Below, piece by piece: positions 57,478 to 64,000 of a DNA stretch of 64,000 nt (its first letter is position 1; each line of letters begins with the position of its first letter). Source of the DNA: Flammulina velutipes (taxonomy: Eukaryota; Basidiomycota; Agaricomycetes; Agaricales; Physalacriaceae); assembly GCA_011800155.1 (NCBI GenBank), contig CM022371.1:620001-684000 (forward strand), given 5' to 3'. Position numbers and translations under genes: made by a program. Below the pieces are notes generated by a model. The model was given only the letters and a program-made list of their open reading frames with translations, was not told the origin of the DNA and searched no databases.

Positions 57478-59920
57478 CAACAACCTATTCAAACGGTTCG
57501 CCTACCCTTTATCTTTGATTTTGACACTTCCTTATTGGTTTGAAGGATATTCGAGTCGACCGTATGAATGGGCTACGGCGACGATACATCTACTATGGCT
57601 CATTCACGCATGCTCTCGCAAAGAGCTCTCTCTATATCTATCGAGCCCGGACGAAGATGAACGGATTGTCTACGAGACAGGTACGTCTCTCCCATTTTTC
57701 AACCTTATCCTTCGCTAATGAATCAGACATAGCATTCGCAATTCACTTCCATTTCGCCCGAGGTACGTGGTATCGTTAACCAGTACCACTACGTTAACTA
57801 ACCTAACCATCCAGCACTACGAAACAGAACGATCGGGTATCTTTCGTCGACGCAACCGTTGGCCAACACCGTCCTATACGGACGGCTAGTCGCTGTTAGC
57901 GACTTGACCAAGCGGTGCGTCTATATTCATATCTTTGATTGATACAACATACTAACTATTCTCCAGCATACTTTTGCAAAGCTAACTCGATGGATTCTCT
58001 CGCCAAACGGCCCCGAGTCCATCCTTCGAGCGAGCCCGGACTAATGACCGTGGTAAACGAACAGATTGCACACAAGACGGGTATGTTACTCATATCTTCC
58101 TATCCATACCGTTTGCTAACAAAGTCAATACAGCCATCCACATAAGTCGGAATGATGACCCATACGCAAAGCTGCCTCTCCGTCTCGTACGAATGACCGT
58201 TCGCCAACGCCGTCCCGTAAGAATGATCGTCAACTGCACCCACCGTACGCTGTGAGCGTTCGTTTGGTACGTCTCTATATATTCTGCTGTTGTACTACCT
58301 AACGATACCATATAGCTGTTCTTTGCTAGTGCGAGCGCGAGTATTCACGGGCTTGAAACTATATTCGACGAAACTGAAGGTACGTCTCGTTCATGTCGAG
58401 TTAGTCGGCGGTAACGCTGACCTGCCTTTCAGGATAAGGCAATCTACTATGTACATAGATAAACCACTCGGAGTCGACTTTTGTATGCTCGACACTAATG
58501 CTGCTGTTAGACGGCGCTGGGGTTTAAGTCATTAGAGGGTATACCGTTCGCTGAATTGGTGTCTGCGAAACGCGACGAGAATGCTGGGGGTGTAAATGGA
58601 GGTGGTAGACGAATATCGTCAATACGGTGGTGGTAAGCATTGTCGTGCTGATTTTTGTTTGTTTGTACTGACTCTCGTTCAGTATCGTAGTCGCTTTGAA
58701 TCTTTGGTTCATACGTTTGGTGGGCTGTTAACCCACGCGCAGGCGTTAGTATGGTTCGTTAGTGTTTTCCATTTTTTGATGCCACTGACCCCCAAATTAG
58801 GATTATTTCAAACTCCTCTCAGCGCCTTTCTGGCCATACCAGACGAAGGCTATGACTACTCGTCGACGTTGTGACGTGTCATCGAACTCCTGGGCTGTCC
58901 TAATCTTACCTACCGTCTTGCTCTTATCTCCAACTTGGGTACTGACTCTCGGGCTAAACCTGGCTGTTTCGGAAAGGGAGCGATGGACTCTTCTGCTATA
59001 CTGTACTCTAATGAAGATGTAAGTCGGTGATAGGCTTCATCTCGTCAGGTGCTGATATCCCTCTAGTTTCCAACCGTTTGGGATGCGCCACATAAACCCG
59101 AGCCTCACGACCACAGAAACGTCGCAGGCTGAAGTGGGTGTTTGGATAAAGTATTATGGTACCTATTAGATGCTTCCTCGACCACTGGGAAGATGTCAAC
59201 AGCGTGCGTTTTGGACTTTGCGACGTTTCTGACCGTCGATTTAGACTTTGTTTCAAACCGCCGTGAACTGGGATTTGGCGCCTCTCAGACCTCGATAGGG
59301 CTACGATTAACGAACGGCACATGTCCGTTAGTCTCTGGGAACGATGCTTGCCGTTAAACATGGTGTTTCGTCGATCCATATCCAAGTTCATAAACGTAAG
59401 TTGCTCATGGTTTAAACGCGATTTCCTACTTACTGACACTACGTATAGCATTTCTACGATGTAGAACACGTGTTATTTGGACGACAAAGGCAGATGTTAC
59501 TGTACGAAGGGTTTGCATAGTAGATAGTAGTAAATACGTCGCTGCCTTGATCGTCGTTACAATCGATTCATGATTTTCCCTTACCCGCGCGCATGTGCTT
59601 CAGTGACGACGAGATCGTTAGCATTGAACGTACTCGTCGCCTGATGCTATGAACACATCTTGTAGCCTAGACGTCGTTGGGCTTTAGAGCGGGATATATA
59701 TGTACGGTTACTGCCGGGTGGCTTGAGCTTAATGTTATAGTTCTCGACGTGGTGTATCCTTTGGCGTACTTGTTCATATGACCTTGACTCCTCGGACGAG
59801 CTGGACATGGACATTGAACTGAGCCATGACAATGTCGCAGTGTGCGACAGAGAGGATATGATAGAATTTACCAACATATACATTTTCAACATTCAATAAA
59901 ATGTCGCTCAAAGTGAGGTT
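57478..59920 (+). pseudogene. Decayed multi-exon gene of unknown kind
   Basis: A series of well-formed introns (GTACGT/GTGCGT donors, CTAAC branch-like sites, CAG/TAG acceptors, about 45-55 nt) is visible at about 57680-57726, 57755-57813, 57915-57965, 58080-58133 and 58266-58315. The exons between them have no long open frame when joined, and no domain was recognised. From about 58900 no structure is clear. I read it as a gene that has lost its frame; a noncoding spliced RNA is an alternative. Confidence 0.35.
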
Positions 59921-60001
59921 AGGGTCAGTCGGTCGCCATCAGCGACTGGCCAAGTGAGTCGCTGATGGCAACTGGTCAGTCCGGCAATTGCCGGTTCATC
60001 T
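59921..60001 (+). repeat. Hairpin element, copy B
   Basis: Same block as 33508-33590: perfect 13 bp stem GCCATCAGCGACT (59935-59947) with its partner at 59957-59969, 9 nt loop, then palindrome CCGGCAATTGCCGG (59981-59994) and TTCATCTT. It lies 110 bp upstream of the next start codon. Confidence 0.8.
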
Positions 60002-60111
60002 TGCTATCTGCTTTCATCAACGACATCTGAACGCTGCTCTACTGCCTGTGTGCTGTCTTTTATCCTGTCAACGAAACTTGCTGCTATTCCTGTGCTAAAC
60101 CAGTTCAAACA

Positions 60112-62044
60112 TGGCCACAGGTTCGTGTATTTACATAAATTGAGTTCTATTGTACTAATCTACGCTTAGCCTCATTCGAGCCTTCAGATCCTCGACGTTG
60201 GGGCCTTCGGACCGAATTCATCCAACCTCTGGCAGCGTTTCCAATCAATAGTGCTCGCAATATCTACTCGTCCTTTCTGTGTCTCAAGGACAAAGTGATG
60301 GCTCCCTTCCTTTCCCCTTCCCCATCTCCAACCGAACCCCCTCCAGGATTATCATTTCCTGCCGGACACAAGTGGACACTTGTAGATGATTCTCGATATC
60401 GTGGCGGACGTGTCTACATTACCCCGTATCACATTCCCGAGGATCGTTCATCTGAGATCGCCCATCTCAACAGTATTACGACGCCTCCTGGTACCGATGC
60501 CGGCCCTTACAATCCAGACACTGGGGAGTTTGAGCCGGTGCCCATTGAAGGGCAGGTTCAACTTATTCCAGGAATTCCATTTGCTGTTGACGTTGATGGC
60601 AAACCAGAGCACCGTCTCACTATCGCTACTCTCTTTGATCGTGAGGTCCTTGAAGAGTGCGGTGAGGATGGAGAGCAGGCTATCAGTCATCTTGATGGTC
60701 TGTGGCGTACAACTTTTGGTTGTCTGCCAGAGGAGTTCCAACGTTGGAAGGTGACTGTAAAGGGGGGAAGAGACGGTGCAGGAACAGAGGCCGGTGGAGA
60801 TGCGGGAGCAGGGACAGGAATTTTGGGAACGGAATGTGAGAGAGATGTGGAAGCAGGTGATACTGGAAGGGGAGATGAGGGAGGTGAGGAAGAAGGGGAT
60901 AAGGAGGGAGACGAGGGAGAAGGGGATAAGAGAGAGAAAGCTGATAGAGATGTGGGAGCAGGCTTGGGAGCTGGTGGAGATGTGAGAGTGGGGAATGCAG
61001 GAACAGATGGACCAGGAAAGGCATTTTGTGATTTTGAATGGAAGCGTAACCTACGGTCTGCTGCACCAAAGGAAGATGGCTCGAAGGAGGGATCTTCGAG
61101 TCATGCTTCAACTGTTCTTGAAGGGGTTGGAGCTGGTACAGGCTTGCCTGCCACCCAAGTAGATACACCAGAGGCAAAAAGTGTTCGCCTACCAGCTGTT
61201 CACTTTCTTGCACTCCTCTACTGTGTTCTCGCTCCACTAGCACTGTCTAGACGAGAGCATGAGATCACAGAATTCCGTAACCAAGACCTCAATGTCTTTT
61301 CGTTTGGCGGTCTCTTACCAACTGGCCTTACTGGACTTCAGTCCAATCTCTCAACTGCTTGGCAAGGAGGAGACTTGAGATCCTTTATTGGACTTCTACA
61401 AGGAAGCTGGCATGTTGATATTCATGATGATCCCGCTCGGTGGACAATGCTTGTAATCCAACTTTGGATTCCACCTGGTAAGTCAAGTATGTATGCTCCA
61501 GTGTTTTCCTTATTGATTGAACTACATTAGGTAGTGATATGGGTGCATTTCTTCTTGGACGTTGGGGACTCTACTGCCGCTCAAAAGTAGGAAAGGACGG
61601 CCGGGTTCAGCTGGTTCTCTTTTTCAAAGGTATATTATTCTGTTTAACAGGTTCTAACTGTATTAATGATTACTAGGAAATGATCTGCATTCTGGATTTG
61701 CTCCTACCTTGGATGCCGCTGCACGTCGGGAGTTTCTCACCGAACTTGCAGAATTTCTCAAAACTGAACGTACCATAATCCGAAACGTTTTCGTTTGCTA
61801 CCCTACGGAGTCTATCACACATCGTACCATCCCTATGACGTCCTTCCAACCTGATAACACATTTTCGTTTGGTCCCAAAGCTGCAACTCTGAGCTATGCA
61901 GAGGCTGGATCACCTGCGCTTGGAACAGAGGAAGAGAAAGATGGACGTCTTTATTGTGACGAGGCAATTAAACGATGGAACCAATTTCTGTCTCTTCCAA
62001 CTTATTGGGAGAAGGAATTTGGATTACCTACAGCACCCTATTAA
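60112..62044 (+). CDS. Unrecognised protein with Gly/Glu-rich low-complexity region
   Basis: First exon ATGGCCACAG (60112-60121) splices to CCTCATTCGAG (MATASFEPSDPRRWGLRTEF). The long exon to about 61480 has LPFPAGHKW-like text (LSFPAGHKWTLVDDSRYRGG), GQVQLIPGIPFAVDVDGKPE and HLDGLWRTTFGCLPEEFQRW. A low-complexity Gly/Glu/Asp stretch (about 60770-61010) follows. After it: RLPAVHFLALLYCVLAPLAL, a hydrophobic segment, then LQGSWHVDIHDDPARWTMLV. Two more introns (about 61478-61531 and 61630-61677) lead to LDAAARREFLTELAEFLKTE and the end GLPTAPY at 62044. All exons open. No family recognised. Confidence 0.6.
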
Positions 62045-62680
62045 GTAACCACAAACAGTTGTCCACCCATACCTTATAGGGGGCCGCATTACATTGTCTG
62101 TCTGTAATTGAGTAGTGCTCAAAGGTGAAGCCACAACTAGTTATCAATTCCCTTATGTGGTAGGGCCCGCCAGAGGGAGCAGCTCTGGGGCGGGCGGGCT
62201 GGTTCATATATGGATAGACATTGATGGGAGCAGCTAGGGATTGATGGGGAGGGGGAGGGGGAGCAGGGGATGGGGAAATGTGGCCACACAGAAATCCGGA
62301 CCTAGGGATTGATGGGTACTGATGTCATTGATTGACCAGGGGAATGGGGGATGGGGATAGGAATTGTGGCACCAGGAAAATCCGGACCTAGGGTCTGATG
62401 GGAGCAGGAGAGGGGGGATGGGGACAGGGGAAATGTGGCCACACAGGAATCCGGACCTAGGGATTGATGGGAACTGATGGGATTGATGGGGGAGGGGATG
62501 GGGGATGGGGCAGGGGGATTGGGGGCAGGGGACAATTGTGGCACCAGGATAAATACTGGGCTATTGCCAGGGTATGAGGAGGGTATGGGAGGGATGATTG
62601 TAGGTTGAAAAATAAAATTCTTTCTAACTATCAGAAACATGAATGGGGATGTGGCAGCTACTGAAACCAATAATAAAACG
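62045..62680. repeat. G-rich minisatellite
   Basis: From about 62220 to 62560 units built from ATCCGGACCTAGGGATTGATGG, TGTGGCCACACAG, TTGTGGCACCAGG and GGGGATGGGGACAGGGG recur three or more times. Runs of four or more G on the plus strand suggest quadruplex-forming ability. No gene. Confidence 0.7.
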
Positions 62681-62911
62681 ATGTGTGGCGCATTTTTAAT
62701 CGAGGAGCACATACCTCGGATCGACCTGGGGTTGTTTTAGATGTCTTCCTATTGAAAAATGGATGTGTGCAGCACAAAGAACCATGTAAAAACACGAAGA
62801 TTTGGCTGAGAAACAAGCAGAACATTATTGAAAATCCATCAAAAAGCACCAAAAAGGGAGCAGCACTTTGCCCTCGTTTGGGGGTGACCTGGAACCACTT
62901 GTAGGTCGTCC

Positions 62912-63274
62912 AGACACCTTTGGGGCATTGTATATGTCACTCAGTTAGGTCCCCAGGTCAACAGAACCCTTGGATATGATCAAAATGCCAAAAACCCGGA
63001 CCACATAGATTTGGGCCACACTATCAACTTGCCATGACCTGGGGACACCTTATATTCGAAGATATATGTATATAATGCTCTAATCATGAGTTAGATGAAG
63101 TCTGGAGTGTGAAAAATGCGGTCAAAACCTTGGATATACCCCAAATAATGTCCCCCAGGAAAGCACACATACCATCAACTTCCCCTGACCTCTGGGTCGT
63201 CCCAATGTGTTCTATTATCATTATAGATGATGTATTAACACCCCAGAGGTGTCCCCAGTGTGGCAAAATGCGAA
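62912..63274 (+). repeat. Long inverted repeat, left arm
   Basis: Nearly identical to the reverse complement of 63638-64000 (AGACACCTTTGGGGCATTG at the left end pairs with the last bases of the window). Colinear without gaps by coordinate check in the middle; one mismatch noticed. Confidence 0.9.
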
Positions 63275-63637
63275 TATAAATGGTACAATAATTTATATCC
63301 CCTCCTTCTACACCAAGAACTACCCCAACTATCACACATCTGAGTGGTGGACTATTGATTTTAACATCATACAATGTGTTTTTAGCCTCCCAGAATATGT
63401 CCCAGGTTGAACACCCTTCAATATAGAGCATGGACATTTGAGAATTAGTACAAAGATCATATCCTCACCATGTACCAAAGGGGTGTATCTTCGAGGTCTA
63501 CCTGTGACCTGGGCCTCAAGATATCATCTATATGATATCAAATGACTATTAGAGCAGTCCTAAAGATGTAGATATGCGAACCAATGGGTGTACTTGAGGA
63601 GGAAGGGTGAATAAGGGTTCACCTAGTATCATGAATG

Positions 63638-64000
63638 TTCGCATTTTGACACACTGGGGACACCTCTGGGGTGTTAATACATCATCTATAATGATAATAG
63701 AACACATTGGGACGACCCAGAGGTCAGGGGAAGTTGATGGTATGTGTGCTTTCCTGGGGGACATTATTTGGGGTATATCCAAGGTTTTGACCGCATTTTT
63801 CACACTCCAGACTTCATCTAACTCATGATTAGAGCATTATATACATATATCTTCGAATATAAGGTGTCCCCAGGTCATGGCAAGTTGATAGTGTGGCCCA
63901 AATCTATGTGGTCCGGGTTTTTGGCATTTTGATCATATCCAAGGGTTCTGTTGACCTGGGGACCTAACTGAGTGACATATACAATGCCCCAAAGGTGTCT
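63638..64000 (-). repeat. Long inverted repeat, right arm (cut by window end)
   Basis: Reverse complement of 62912-63274. The pairing may continue beyond the window. The loop between arms is 63275-63637, also 363 nt. No gene in arms or loop; open frames there are by-products of the repeat. Confidence 0.9.

Noticed and set aside
63084..63828. Two open frames on opposite strands with nearly the same protein sequence
   Set aside because: They are the two arms of the inverted repeat read outwards; no start context, introns or domain.

Overview
The window reads as nuclear DNA of a filamentous basidiomycete, most likely an agaricomycete. Genes are split by many 45-60 nt GT..AG introns. They include a slicer-type Argonaute, a UDP-xylose synthase and a class V (myosin-motor) chitin synthase. 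Several predicted proteins (HECT-like, OTT_1508-like deaminase, small MFGF-type protein) resemble families known from agaricomycetes. No rRNA, tRNA or CRISPR was found.

Layout. 1-12.8 kb is a compact housekeeping block: a coiled-coil conserved protein (+), an alpha/beta-hydrolase-like protein (+), UXS1 (-), ENP1/bystin (+, sharing a 186 bp divergent promoter with UXS1) and Argonaute (+). 13.1-22.5 kb is a tandem duplication of a 4.2-4.7 kb, three-gene cassette: an unknown membrane protein (-), a trypsin-like protease (+) and a small MFGF protein (-). The second protease copy has lost its catalytic-serine segment. 22.5-27 kb is decayed: an STI1-like TPR fragment, an intact-looking deaminase-like gene and an ERG2 (sterol C-8 isomerase) pseudogene. 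27.8-33.3 kb holds a HECT-like gene (+) and an unrecognised multi-exon gene (-).

33.6-57.5 kb is a class V chitin synthase pseudogene. A 17,391 bp Ty3-type LTR retrotransposon (37149-54539) sits inside one of its introns, which was 48 nt long before insertion. LTRs of about 1.74 kb, nearly identical and flanked by a 4 bp ACGC duplication, indicate a recent insertion. Besides gag, protease and pol, the element carries about 6.5 kb of extra genes: one intron-containing sense gene (46.5-48.6 kb) and two antisense genes (49.3-52.6 kb). It also has three polypurine-tract-like modules and many small TTCCG...CGGAA hairpins. This element is the best candidate for an undescribed system.

After the chitin synthase come a wrecked multi-exon stretch (57.5-59.9 kb), a gene of unknown function (60.1-62.0 kb), a G-rich minisatellite and a long inverted repeat (at least 363 bp arms) that runs off the end of the window.
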